From assembly GCF_013204845.1 (NCBI RefSeq), contig NZ_JABMKY010000022.1, positions 1-64,000 on the forward strand: a stretch of 64,000 nt of DNA, in the 5' to 3' direction. Source of the stretch: Paenibacillus qinlingensis (GTDB taxonomy: Bacteria; Bacillota; Bacilli; Paenibacillales; NBRC-103111). Both the position numbers and the translations under genes were made by a program. Shown here one piece after another: positions 1 through 7,745 of this stretch; the first letter of the stretch is position 1; every line of letters begins with the position of its first letter. The notes under the pieces are model-generated. The model made no database searches, had not been told where the DNA came from, and saw only the letters and a list, made by a program, of their open reading frames with translations.

Positions 1-110
1 TTGAAGCTAGCGAGATTTTGCAATCTCTTTTATAGTCGATTACTCGACTGTGCTTACTCACTCGTTGTTCAGTTTTCAAAGATCAATTTCTTTCGTTCGC
101 TACCGTGTTA
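1..110 (-). other. rRNA operon leader (5' part; rRNA genes lie left of window)
   Basis: Read on the minus strand, this stretch carries the boxA-like sequence TTGATCTTTGAAAACTGAAC followed by AACGAGTGAGTA. This arrangement is typical of the leader preceding 16S rRNA, and of the 16S-23S spacer, in Bacillus and Paenibacillus. A short hairpin (GAGATTGCAAAATCTC) lies near the left edge. Two strong promoters immediately upstream favour a leader over a spacer. The rRNA itself is not in the window, so this remains an inference from the leader alone. Confidence 0.7.
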
Positions 111-127
111 CCGAAGCAGCGTGAAGT

Positions 128-156
128 AATATACCATGTATACTTTTAATGTGCAA
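128..156 (-). promoter_or_regulatory. rrn promoter, proximal (P2)
   Basis: The minus strand shows a -35 box TTGCAC (151-156), a 17-bp spacer and a -10 box TATATT (128-133), close to the sigma-A consensus. It lies just upstream of the boxA-like leader and is the second of two tandem promoters. Confidence 0.75.
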
Positions 157-216
157 CTACTTTTTTTCGAGTTACTTTCAGTTACTCTCGCCAGCCTGTC
201 TTGCGGCCGGAGTGAT

Positions 217-246
217 AATATAGCATGGTTTCGACAAATAATGCAA
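217..246 (-). promoter_or_regulatory. rrn promoter, distal (P1)
   Basis: The minus strand shows a -35 box TTGCAT (241-246), an 18-bp spacer and a -10 box TATATT (217-222). The -10 is identical to that of the proximal promoter about 90 bp downstream. Tandem strong promoters are usual for Bacillales rrn operons. Confidence 0.7.
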
Positions 247-296
247 GTTTTTATTTTCCCTTTTCAAAATCACATTCATCTACTCCTTCACCTACA

Positions 297-2444
297 TTAA
301 CTTCTCTCACTCAACGACTGATTCAACTTCGCCTTCATATCCTCATAGCGATCCAATAAAGGCAGCAGTTGGTTACGTGTTAACGACAACAAGGTGCATT
401 CCGTTAGCGCCGTAATGTTGGCATTACGAGGTGCATCCTTCAGCAGCGCAATTTCACCGAAATGATCCCCATCTTGAAGAACTGCTACTCGTATGTTCTC
501 GCCTTGTGCATTCCTTTTAGATACTTCCACTTTACCACGTGCAATGATATACAATTTATGTCCCGCTTCACCTTGCCGGAAAACATCTTGGCCGCTTGTG
601 ATTTTCTCCGTCATCAGTAAATCCTTGATTTCGTGCAGCAGATCCTCATTCATATAAGCAAAGAAAGGCATCTGCCTTAAACGATCGACTTCAATAACAA
701 CTTCTCCGGTTTGGGATAATTGGAAGCCTTGCTGCTTTTGCCATAGTCGGTGATAAGCTCCTTGGCGCTCTAACAGTTCCTGATGCGTTCCGTATTCGAT
801 GACTTTCCCCTGATGGATGAAATAGATCAGATCTGCATGAGAAACGGTCTTCAAACGATGCGAAACAGCAACTACCGTACGACCTTGATTTGCTCGGGAA
901 ATGGTCTCATTCAGTGCAATTTCTGATTCGGGATCTAAGGATGCTGCGACTTCATCCATGAACGTGAGCTCGTTCGAACGCAGTAACGCGCGCGCGATCG
1001 AAATTCGATGCCGTTGGCTGACGGACAGATTAGCCCCATCATTTTCGATCCAGGTATCGTAGCCATTCGCCATTTGCATAATCGCCTCATGAACACCGAC
1101 CGCAAGCGTGGCTTCGAAAAGCTCTTCCTCGGTGGCACCCGGATGACCAATCAGTAGATTTTCGCGTATTGTCGTATTGAATAGATAAGGTTCTTGAAAA
1201 ATAACACCAGCTTGCGTAAGCAGCGAAGACAGTTGAATTTTACGGAGATCAAGATCATCTACTTGAATAGAGCCTTTTTGCGGATCATAGAAACGCATGA
1301 GCAGTTGGAGCAACGTGCTTTTGCCTGAACCACTAGGACCCACCAAAGCTACATAACTCCCCACTGGAATGGATAAGGTTAGATCATGAATAACAGGGTG
1401 CGCCTCCGTATAGCCGAAAGTAACATTGTCGAACTTAATCTCGTTAGTCAAAGAGGGATTCTGTGAAGCTTGCTCATCATCCTCCAAATCCGGCTTAATC
1501 TCGAGTACTTCGTTAATCCGTCTTATGCCGACTTCACCCTCAATTAGATCAGGTACGACCTCCATAAATTGAATCACAGACACGCCAACTGTATCAAAAA
1601 CTGAATAAAAAGCAATTAAATCCCCGATGGTCATTGTTCCTTGGAACGTAAAATAGCCCCCTAAACCAAGGATAATCACGTTAATTACGGATAACACCAT
1701 GATTGGAAGTCGCTCCAGATTAGAGTTAATGAAGCTTCTCTTCACCCCTAGCCGAAACCAGACTTGTAATTGCTTCGTGAACCTATTTTTCATCGATTCC
1801 TGCAATTGAAAGCCTCGAATGACTTTAAACGCCTTCATTTCCTCATCCATATTATTTGAAAATGACTCTACAATCCCAACGTACTCCTCGTTGTAGCGCT
1901 GCGCGCGTTTATTCAGTAGTTTTTGTGGAACGAACATGAAGATAATTCCGACGAACGCCACCAGCGCCAATTTCCACTCTAATACAAACAAAATTACCGT
2001 CCCCACCACCATGCTAAGGCTAGCCAAAATAAGTGTCGAAAACGTCTGCATCATTGCATGCTCAACCGCTGGAATGTCCATAGTGAACCGCGCAACAATA
2101 TCCCCGATTCGATAGCGTGAGAAGAAATGCGCAGAAAGTTTCTGCGTCTGTTCGTAGAGATCTTTGCGCAGCCCGATGAGAATCGTTTCGTTTAATTTGG
2201 ACATCGCATAATCGCCGCCGACACCAATTAATAAGTTCAAGACACCGCCAATGAGAAGTGCTAAGAGCAGACCAAAGAATATGGTCATGTTCCGAGGCGT
2301 AATCGCATCGTCAATTAGATATTTGATACTTAATGACGTAAAGTACTCGAAGCTGAGTTCAAATAAGAGTGCAATGATGAACACGGTGAATATTTTTTTG
2401 CTATTCGCTAGATATCGTAGGACGGATCGGTATAAATAAAGCAT
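297..2444 (-). CDS. ABC exporter fused to a cyclic-nucleotide-binding domain
   Basis: This is a 715-residue ABC half-transporter. The first ~320 residues are a six-helix exporter membrane domain. A nucleotide-binding domain follows (about 340-575) with Walker A GPSGSGKST. The last ~120 residues form a cyclic-nucleotide-monophosphate-binding fold (FRQGEAGHKLYIIARGKV, then GDHFGEIALL). Two conserved NBD elements are altered: the signature is LSVSQ instead of LSGGQ, and the Walker B/D-loop region reads MDEVAASLD instead of the usual LDEATSALD. The H-loop histidine (VSHRLKTV) remains. The protein would be a homodimeric exporter at the cytoplasmic membrane; the substrate is unknown. The ribosome binding site is poor (AAAGG about 14 nt upstream), so the start could be off. 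It is monocistronic and points towards the rrn promoters. Confidence 0.85.
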   Translation of the reverse strand: MLYLYRSVLRYLANSKKIFTVFIIALLFELSFEYFTSLSIKYLIDDAITPRNMTIFFGLLLALLIGGVLNLLIGVGGDYAMSKLNETILIGLRKDLYEQTQKLSAHFFSRYRIGDIVARFTMDIPAVEHAMMQTFSTLILASLSMVVGTVILFVLEWKLALVAFVGIIFMFVPQKLLNKRAQRYNEEYVGIVESFSNNMDEEMKAFKVIRGFQLQESMKNRFTKQLQVWFRLGVKRSFINSNLERLPIMVLSVINVIILGLGGYFTFQGTMTIGDLIAFYSVFDTVGVSVIQFMEVVPDLIEGEVGIRRINEVLEIKPDLEDDEQASQNPSLTNEIKFDNVTFGYTEAHPVIHDLTLSIPVGSYVALVGPSGSGKSTLLQLLMRFYDPQKGSIQVDDLDLRKIQLSSLLTQAGVIFQEPYLFNTTIRENLLIGHPGATEEELFEATLAVGVHEAIMQMANGYDTWIENDGANLSVSQRHRISIARALLRSNELTFMDEVAASLDPESEIALNETISRANQGRTVVAVSHRLKTVSHADLIYFIHQGKVIEYGTHQELLERQGAYHRLWQKQQGFQLSQTGEVVIEVDRLRQMPFFAYMNEDLLHEIKDLLMTEKITSGQDVFRQGEAGHKLYIIARGKVEVSKRNAQGENIRVAVLQDGDHFGEIALLKDAPRNANITALTECTLLSLTRNQLLPLLDRYEDMKAKLNQSLSERS

Positions 2445-2564
2445 CGAGGGTTTCAGCGCCTTTTCGTAGAGTCAGTCAATAGGATGTTAGGAATTAGTTC
2501 ATTTTACCTATAGTTTACCACATCTGATTTGTGCTCGGGAACGCTTTAATTAACCTTACTAATG

Positions 2565-2592
2565 AAAAAAGACCTCGTCCACTGGGACGAAG
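2565..2592 (-). terminator. Rho-independent terminator, minus strand
   Basis: On the minus strand an 8-bp stem (CTTCGTCC / GGACGAGG, one G-U pair, loop CAGT) is followed by TCTTTTTTC. No gene ends just upstream of it, so it must close an unannotated transcript or act as an attenuator in the leader of the downstream ABC gene. Confidence 0.7.
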
Positions 2593-2994
2593 CCTCCTTC
2601 TCTCTACTTCCATGCCTATGAAAACGCGATCAATGTTAAACTTGCAAAATCTATACGTAGTACAGAACCACTAGGAATTGGGGCCGGTTGAGAGAGTACA
2701 AGTTGGATCCTGTCCCCAAAGATGGTGTCTCACATTCATCCTTATCTTTATCCTTATCTGATGATATCAGGATTACCTCCTACTACTATTTCATTATATT
2801 AAATGATAGAGGATGGTGGGTTGTGCTAGACGGGAATCTATTCTTGAATGAGTGAATACCAAATTTATATTTGGTAGAAATATAGAGAAAACAACAGCTG
2901 TCTATACGGACCTTAAAGATATCTGAATAACGTTCCGAAACGACAGGAGAATCCCCTAGCTGATATAATAATTAAAGATAGGAGTGTGAATGGG
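2593..2994. other. Non-coding stretch between divergent genes
   Basis: About 400 bases with no convincing gene on either strand. The minus strand holds a purine-rich imperfect repeat (ATAAGGATAAAGATAAGGAT) and short open frames broken by stops, and then leads into the terminator at 2565-2592. The plus strand must contain the promoter and leader of the acyl-CoA dehydrogenase gene; I could not fix the promoter boxes with confidence. Confidence 0.4.
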
Positions 2995-4155
2995 ATGAAC
3001 AAAATGATTGATCAATATATTCGGAATGAGAAAGAGCGCACTTTAGCTAGAAAAGCAGAAGGGTTGGCATCCCTTTTTGCAAAGAGAGCCGCGTTACATG
3101 ACCAAGAGGGATCTTTTCCATTTGAAAATTTCGCAGATTTGCGAGAGGCTGGGTACTTAAAGCTAACTGTCCCACAAGAATTCGGCGGGAATGGCATCTC
3201 GCTTTATGAGCTCGTTATGCTGCAAGAGCGGCTTGCTTATGGGGATGGTTCGACCGCATTAGCCGTAGGCTGGCACATTGGTCAGGTCTTACATCTTGGA
3301 ACAACTCGAAAATGGCCAGAGGCTATTTTCGCTGATTTGTGCCGCTCCGTCGTAAGCGACGGGACGATGATCAATACCTTTGCAAGCGAAGCAGCATCCG
3401 GTAGTCCAAGCCGAGGCGGGAAACCCGAAACGACAGCGCTCCCAACAGCCGACGGATGGCTGATTACGGGGCGTAAAACGTTTAGTACCCTTTCACCGAT
3501 CCTAGATCGTTTTGTGGTATCGGCTTTTATCCCGGATGAAGACGGAACAGCCGACTTCCTCGTTCATCGAACAGACCAGGTAACTATCGTGGAAACTTGG
3601 GATACACTCGGGATGCGAGCGACAGGTAGTCATGATGTGGTTTTGGATCGGGTTTTCGTGGATAAAACCATGAGGCTTTCTGGAAAAGGCGTGGATGATG
3701 GCGGAGGCTGGCTTTTACATATTCCAGCTTGTTACTTGGGCATTGCCTTGGCGGCACGTGATTATGCCCTTGAATTCGCTCATACCTATCGACCGAACCA
3801 TATGATTGAACCGATCTCTTCGCTCCCATCTGTCCAGCATGCCATCGGCGAGATGGAAATCGAACTTCGAACTGCACGTGCACTCCTTTATGCAACGGCG
3901 GATCGTTGGGATCAAGAGAAGGTCAACCGACCAGCATTAAAACCAGAGCTAGGCTTGGCCAAGTATGTTGCTAGCAACAATGCGATCAAAGTCGTGGACC
4001 TCGCGATGAGAATCGTCGGTGCCGCTAGTTTGTCCCGTAAGCTGCCCTTGGAAAGGTACTATCGGGATGTTCGCGCAGGACTGCACAATCCACCAATGGA
4101 TAGTACAGTGCTTCATAACTTAGCCAGTGCTGCCCTAGTTGAGAAGTCCTTGTGA
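2995..4155 (+). CDS. Acyl-CoA dehydrogenase family flavoprotein
   Basis: About 386 residues with the three-part acyl-CoA dehydrogenase layout: a helical N-terminal domain, a middle beta domain carrying FASEAASGSPSRGG and LITGRKTFSTLSP, and a C-terminal helical bundle (LARYVASNNAIKVVDLAMRIVGAASLSR-like region, with RYYRDVRAG near the end). The family oxidises acyl-CoA or related substrates with FAD. The closest type I recognise is the YdbM-like branch, whose substrate is not firmly known. A GTG at 2986 lies only one base after the TAGGAG site, so the ATG at 2995, ten bases downstream of it, is the better start. The gene converges on bshB2 with a 21-bp gap. No beta-oxidation partners are adjacent. 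Confidence 0.85.
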   Translation: MNKMIDQYIRNEKERTLARKAEGLASLFAKRAALHDQEGSFPFENFADLREAGYLKLTVPQEFGGNGISLYELVMLQERLAYGDGSTALAVGWHIGQVLHLGTTRKWPEAIFADLCRSVVSDGTMINTFASEAASGSPSRGGKPETTALPTADGWLITGRKTFSTLSPILDRFVVSAFIPDEDGTADFLVHRTDQVTIVETWDTLGMRATGSHDVVLDRVFVDKTMRLSGKGVDDGGGWLLHIPACYLGIALAARDYALEFAHTYRPNHMIEPISSLPSVQHAIGEMEIELRTARALLYATADRWDQEKVNRPALKPELGLAKYVASNNAIKVVDLAMRIVGAASLSRKLPLERYYRDVRAGLHNPPMDSTVLHNLASAALVEKSL

Positions 4156-4176
4156 TACGAGGGAACTGAAGAAATA

Positions 4177-4887
4177 CTAGAACAAATCATCGCGTTTCTT
4201 TGCCGAAGACTCCCTGTCCGCTTTCAAAAAATATTCATATCGGCCGAATTTCGCTAACGCTTCATGGTCTGGCAGCCATACCCATTCATCCATTTCCGTC
4301 TGGCATCGGTGAGCCCGGAATGCTGCCAGTTTAGCTTTCAAATGAGCTTCTACATCAATTCTCATGACATCCTTATGGGAATACCCAAACCTTTCCGGAC
4401 GCTCCATCGCATTACCGAACGTTATGAAATATAACGAGTCCAGATGTCCTGTTCGTTGACATGCAGCCGTCGTAGCCTTCCCAATAGCGCAATGATCGGG
4501 GTGTCCACCTAACGTTTCGTGAAACGTGAGCACGACATCGGGATTCACATCACGGATTAGAGCCTCAACTCTTGAAGTCAGGCTTTCCTCATCGATAAAC
4601 TCAACCGTCTTGTCGCGGATATCGAAAAATAGGAGCTGCTGGATGCCCAAACATTTGCAGGCATCTCGTAGTTCAATTTCACGAGCAGCCGCCATCGTTT
4701 CCCGATTAAGATAAGGCGGATTGCCCATTCGGCGTCCCATATCACCCCGCGTGGCACTCACCAACGTAATATTGACACCATCACTGGCGTATTTGGCAAG
4801 AGTACCTCCACAAATAAAGGACTCATCGTCAGGATGCGCAAATACGGCGAGAAGCTTGTTCACTCTGCCTCTATGGGTAGTATTCAT
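4177..4887 (-). CDS. bshB2: Bacillithiol biosynthesis deacetylase BshB2
   Basis: A 236-residue LmbE-like zinc deacetylase. It shows the metal-binding AHPDDE motif near the N-terminus and GGHPDH in the middle, with TFHETLGG just before it. BshB enzymes remove the acetyl group from GlcNAc-malate, giving GlcN-malate for bacillithiol, the low-molecular-weight thiol of many Firmicutes. The start codon overlaps the yojF stop (ATGA), implying translational coupling, with AAGGAG about 11 nt upstream inside yojF. The yojF neighbour is the known B. subtilis context for bshB2 (yojG). In species with two paralogues BshB1 is the main enzyme; none is in this window. Confidence 0.9.
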   Translation of the reverse strand: MNTTHRGRVNKLLAVFAHPDDESFICGGTLAKYASDGVNITLVSATRGDMGRRMGNPPYLNRETMAAAREIELRDACKCLGIQQLLFFDIRDKTVEFIDEESLTSRVEALIRDVNPDVVLTFHETLGGHPDHCAIGKATTAACQRTGHLDSLYFITFGNAMERPERFGYSHKDVMRIDVEAHLKAKLAAFRAHRCQTEMDEWVWLPDHEALAKFGRYEYFLKADRESSAKKRDDLF

Positions 4888-5195
4888 TCTGGAAACGGCT
4901 CCTTTCCAATGTGCAGCGCAACGTTCATCCGACCTCGATCATCATATCCAGCCAGTAAAAGAAAGCCGTTCTCATCAATTTCATAATGCGTGATCGCCTC
5001 CATGCGCAGCCAACCATGCCCATCGAATCGGAGTGCAGTACGAAATGGTCCTTCCCCTGCTATAAAGGCATGGGTAACCTTGATCTTAAAATTACGAACG
5101 AAGACAAACGAAGTCGCTTCGCTATGGATATAGGCTTCAATCCCGATAAAGGACTGAAGCTTGGTTTCAACTTTTGACTTGACTATTGGGATCAT
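4884..5195 (-). CDS. yojF: YojF family protein (DUF1806)
   Basis: A 103-residue small protein of the YojF/DUF1806 family, first gene of the yojF-bshB2 pair and overlapping it by four bases. It has no membrane segment or signal peptide and looks like a compact alpha/beta cytoplasmic protein (TALRFDGHGWLRMEA, then NVALHIGKEPFPE at the end). Its biochemical role is unknown; the conserved coupling with bshB2 suggests an accessory role in bacillithiol metabolism. The ribosome binding site (AAGAGAG) is modest. Confidence 0.85.
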   Translation of the reverse strand: MIPIVKSKVETKLQSFIGIEAYIHSEATSFVFVRNFKIKVTHAFIAGEGPFRTALRFDGHGWLRMEAITHYEIDENGFLLLAGYDDRGRMNVALHIGKEPFPE

Positions 5196-5259
5196 CTTGT
5201 TGGTCTCTCTTTTCTAAAAGGAATGCATGACTTCATAATCGTATCACAGCTTCATAGTC

Positions 5260-5286
5260 AAAAAAAGCTGGGTTCATGGTCCCAGC
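5260..5286 (-). terminator. Terminator of the SLH/GH18 gene
   Basis: The minus strand has GCTGGG and CCCAGC separated by an 8-base loop, then a run of seven T. It lies 17 bases past the stop codon of the 5304-6914 gene. Confidence 0.85.
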
Positions 5287-5303
5287 TCCTTCTATACTCA
5301 CTA

Positions 5304-6914
5304 TTATTTAACTGCCTGCGCTGCAACTTGCTCCCAATCCGATGGTGTATAGTTGCCCATAAACCATAAGGAGACAGCTTGCAGATCATAGAATTTGGCG
5401 AGCCAAATTTTCTTGGCAATGCTCTGCGAATCTTCGTAGTACAACACATGGCTGCCCCGCTCGTCGGCGAACGTAGCTTTCTTTAAGAAATACGGCATGG
5501 CCCACGTAGCATCCACACCTGGCATCGCCAGCCTTTTCTCAACATCAGCAATGGCTGGTTTAAGAGCAGTTCCGGTTATGCCAGATTTGGTGATCCACTG
5601 GTTAGCCTGTTTGGATATGCCTAGTACCAGCTTCTCTTTCGGTATCGATTGAAGAGCTGCAAGGACTGTATCGTTCACTAAGGGTAACGGAGCCGATGGC
5701 AACATGTTATCATCATGTGTGAAGTCATAAGCCATAAGGATAACTGTATCGGCTAGCTTACCGATCTCTTTTAAATCATAACCCTTATAATAATAAATTG
5801 GAGGAACAGCTACAGACAATGTAAGCGAGCCTAACTGACTTTGTAACTCCTGAAGAAATTGGGTGTAGTCAGCCGCACTTGCCGCATCCCTCAGCCCTTC
5901 AAAATCAATACTGACCCCTGTAAATGAGTAGGCTGGATCTTTCAACGTACTGAGTAATGAAGCGATGAAGGCCTTTTTGGCAGACTCATCCTTAAGGAAG
6001 TCTTTTAAATTAGCGCCATCATAAAAAACCATTAGTTCCTTCGTGATTTGGGCAGCATCCGCAGCAGCAATGACCTCTTCATAACCATCCGGCACGCGAT
6101 TAACTGTTGAGCTAATATTCAATGAAGCTGTTCCAGCGGCGGTGTAGGACAAGTTTGACCAACCAAAAATGACATGAGAGAGCTTATCCATCTGCTTAAT
6201 TGCAGGGTAGGATAGCAGAGCATAATAACCTGTGAAATCGATCTTTTTCTCAGCGATACGCTTATCAATCAAGCGATAAATAACGGCTGCAGCCTGCTTA
6301 CGAATCAAAGGCTCTTTCGGGTTAAAACCCGCCTGATCTCCCTCCATAATGCCACGATGTGCCGCGTAATACACATAAGGTTTCATTGCCTCATTCATAG
6401 AGGAACTATCCTTAAAACTTCTAACAACCTGCTCTTTCTTCCAATCCGTGGTCAGCCATTGTTGACGAGCCGTTTCACTTTCAGACTCTAGCAAAGATTT
6501 CCCTACGAGCATTGCAACTTCTTCTCTCGTAATCGTTTGTGCTGGATGCAGCAAGCCCTGCTGATCTAGCAAACTATCAAGCCATTTCCGTTCGTGGACA
6601 GCCGAAATATAAGATGCCGACCAACGGTCCTTCGTTACATCTACGGGTATTGTCCCCACGGAGGTTTTATTCTCTATTTTACCTGCCATCACGAGCAACT
6701 TAATGAAAGCCTCTCTAGACAGGTCATCATTGGGACGATAAGTCTGATCCTCGTAGCCGTTAATAATACCTAATGCGGATAAGGTGTAAATCGGATCCTT
6801 GGCATAGTCTCGTTCCTCATCCTTGAAGGGCTGGAGTTGTACATCATAGGCAAAAGCGGTATTTGCAAACAATAGCACAAACAGCGTGCCGAATAAGATT
6901 GTCTTTTTCATCAT
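5304..6914 (-). CDS. SLH-domain GH18-type glycosidase (YaaH-like)
   Basis: A 536-residue exported protein. Residues 1-22 form a signal peptide (MMKKTILFGTLFVLLFANT, AFA cleavage). Up to three S-layer-homology repeats follow (GIINGYEDQTYRPNDDLSREAF; a weaker one with REEVAMLVGK; GIMEGDQAGFNPKEPLIRKQ) to about residue 210. The rest is a GH18 TIM barrel with the catalytic region VSIDFEGL and the strand motif VILMAYDF. The family cleaves N-acetylglucosamine-containing glycans such as peptidoglycan or cortex. The SLH repeats would anchor it to pyruvylated secondary wall polymer. The IDFE form of the active site resembles YaaH/SleL-type enzymes rather than true chitinases. It is monocistronic with its own terminator. 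Confidence 0.85.
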   Translation of the reverse strand: MMKKTILFGTLFVLLFANTAFAYDVQLQPFKDEERDYAKDPIYTLSALGIINGYEDQTYRPNDDLSREAFIKLLVMAGKIENKTSVGTIPVDVTKDRWSASYISAVHERKWLDSLLDQQGLLHPAQTITREEVAMLVGKSLLESESETARQQWLTTDWKKEQVVRSFKDSSSMNEAMKPYVYYAAHRGIMEGDQAGFNPKEPLIRKQAAAVIYRLIDKRIAEKKIDFTGYYALLSYPAIKQMDKLSHVIFGWSNLSYTAAGTASLNISSTVNRVPDGYEEVIAAADAAQITKELMVFYDGANLKDFLKDESAKKAFIASLLSTLKDPAYSFTGVSIDFEGLRDAASAADYTQFLQELQSQLGSLTLSVAVPPIYYYKGYDLKEIGKLADTVILMAYDFTHDDNMLPSAPLPLVNDTVLAALQSIPKEKLVLGISKQANQWITKSGITGTALKPAIADVEKRLAMPGVDATWAMPYFLKKATFADERGSHVLYYEDSQSIAKKIWLAKFYDLQAVSLWFMGNYTPSDWEQVAAQAVK

Positions 6915-7018
6915 AAACTTCGTCTTCCCTCTCCCTCTATATCTGCGATTGCTAGAATTGGTACTAATAGCAACATAGTAATAGACGCTTTGGGCTGGTG
7001 TTTAGTTACGTCAAAATG

Positions 7019-7056
7019 AAAAAACCGTCCTATCACATGTTGTGATTATGGACGGC
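7019..7056 (-). terminator. Terminator of the LuxR-type regulator transcript
   Basis: On the minus strand a long stem (GCCGTCC...GTGAT / ATCAC...GGACGG, partly bulged) precedes six T. It lies about 40 bases past the stop of the regulator at 7094. Confidence 0.8.
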
Positions 7057-7093
7057 TTGCTTCCTGGGACCCTCTGATAAAGATGTGATATTG

Positions 7094-7447
7094 CTACTTT
7101 TTCTCCACTAACGAGTTAGCTTCCTGAAAGTAAAGTACATGATTAAATAACAGCGAAAGTAATTTTCGCATTGATTTGATGCCTGCTTTGTTCATTATAT
7201 TAGCAAGATGAATTTTGACCGTTTTTTCGCTGATTCTACAACGTTCGGCAATTTCATGATTAGAAAAACCATAGATAGCGACCATCAGGAAAATTTCCGA
7301 CTCTCGCTTCGTAATTTGATACCTATTCGAAAATACATCCATCGAGTTACCTGTTTCCTGAATTAGAAACTCATTCATACGCTCGTAATCCGTGCTACAG
7401 GAGGCATGCATGTCCCCATTGTTCTTATCAAGCAAGTCTTCTTTCAA
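7094..7447 (-). CDS. Small LuxR/GerE-type HTH regulator
   Basis: A 117-residue protein whose C-terminal ~65 residues form a LuxR-type helix-turn-helix (TKRESEIFLMVAIYGFSNHE, EKTVKIHLANIMNKAG). The N-terminal ~45 residues are too short for a receiver domain, so it resembles stand-alone GerE-like regulators. It starts with TTG, nine bases after a perfect AGGAGG. It is preceded by a 31-aa membrane peptide whose stop codon touches that ribosome binding site, so the two are probably co-transcribed and coupled. It is divergent from a NarL-type sensor kinase gene. The target genes are unknown. Confidence 0.8.
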   Translation of the reverse strand: MKEDLLDKNNGDMHASCSTDYERMNEFLIQETGNSMDVFSNRYQITKRESEIFLMVAIYGFSNHEIAERCRISEKTVKIHLANIMNKAGIKSMRKLLSLLFNHVLYFQEANSLVEKK

Positions 7448-7460
7448 GTCGTACTCCCTC

Positions 7461-7556
7461 CTACTCAGGGTTACGTTCCAATAATTGTTTCAGCGGAAAA
7501 TATAAGCTTAAGATTAGAAGAATGCCACCTAGTAAATTCCATAAAATCATCAACAT
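7461..7556 (-). CDS. 31-aa single-span membrane peptide upstream of LuxR-type gene
   Basis: A short open frame of 31 codons, ATG to TAG. The encoded peptide is almost entirely hydrophobic up to residue ~22 (MLMILWNLLGGILLILSLYF) and ends in a charged tail (KQLLERNPE). A perfect AAGGAGG lies nine bases upstream of the ATG. The TAG stop merges with the AGGAGG of the next gene, giving tight spacing with the TTG-started LuxR-type regulator. This points to a real small membrane protein, perhaps a sensor or anchor for the regulator, but the function is inference. No homologue is known to me. Confidence 0.55.
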   Translation of the reverse strand: MLMILWNLLGGILLILSLYFPLKQLLERNPE

Positions 7557-7679
7557 CTGGACATGCCTCCTTGAAATTCCATAATTCCTCTATCTACATT
7601 ATAGATGCTACCAAAGACCTATCCAAGATGAAGAAGTTCACTAGAAATGCAACATTTTCGACACTTTATGCGTTCTATG

Positions 7680-7708
7680 TATGACTTAAGTCATGTTTAT
7701 GCTAAAAT
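7680..7708 (+). promoter_or_regulatory. Promoter with overlapping perfect palindrome upstream of sensor kinase
   Basis: A -10-like TAAAAT (7703-7708) sits 17 bp downstream of a weak -35 region (7680-7685). The 14-bp perfect palindrome ATGACTTAAGTCAT (7681-7694) covers the -35 region. It is a likely operator for a dimeric regulator, plausibly one of the two LuxR-family proteins encoded on either side. Confidence 0.45.
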
Positions 7709-7745
7709 GAATAGTAAATAATGCTTTGTATTTGAGGGTAAAGAT

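Noticed and set aside
2593-2985. Possible small minus-strand gene (frame containing PIPSGSVLRIDFASLTLIAF)
   Set aside because: There is no in-frame start codon after the upstream stop and no ribosome binding site in register.
7406-7684. 92-aa plus-strand open frame
   Set aside because: It starts inside the opposite-strand regulator gene, has no ribosome binding site and covers the region better explained by the minus-strand 31-aa peptide and a promoter.
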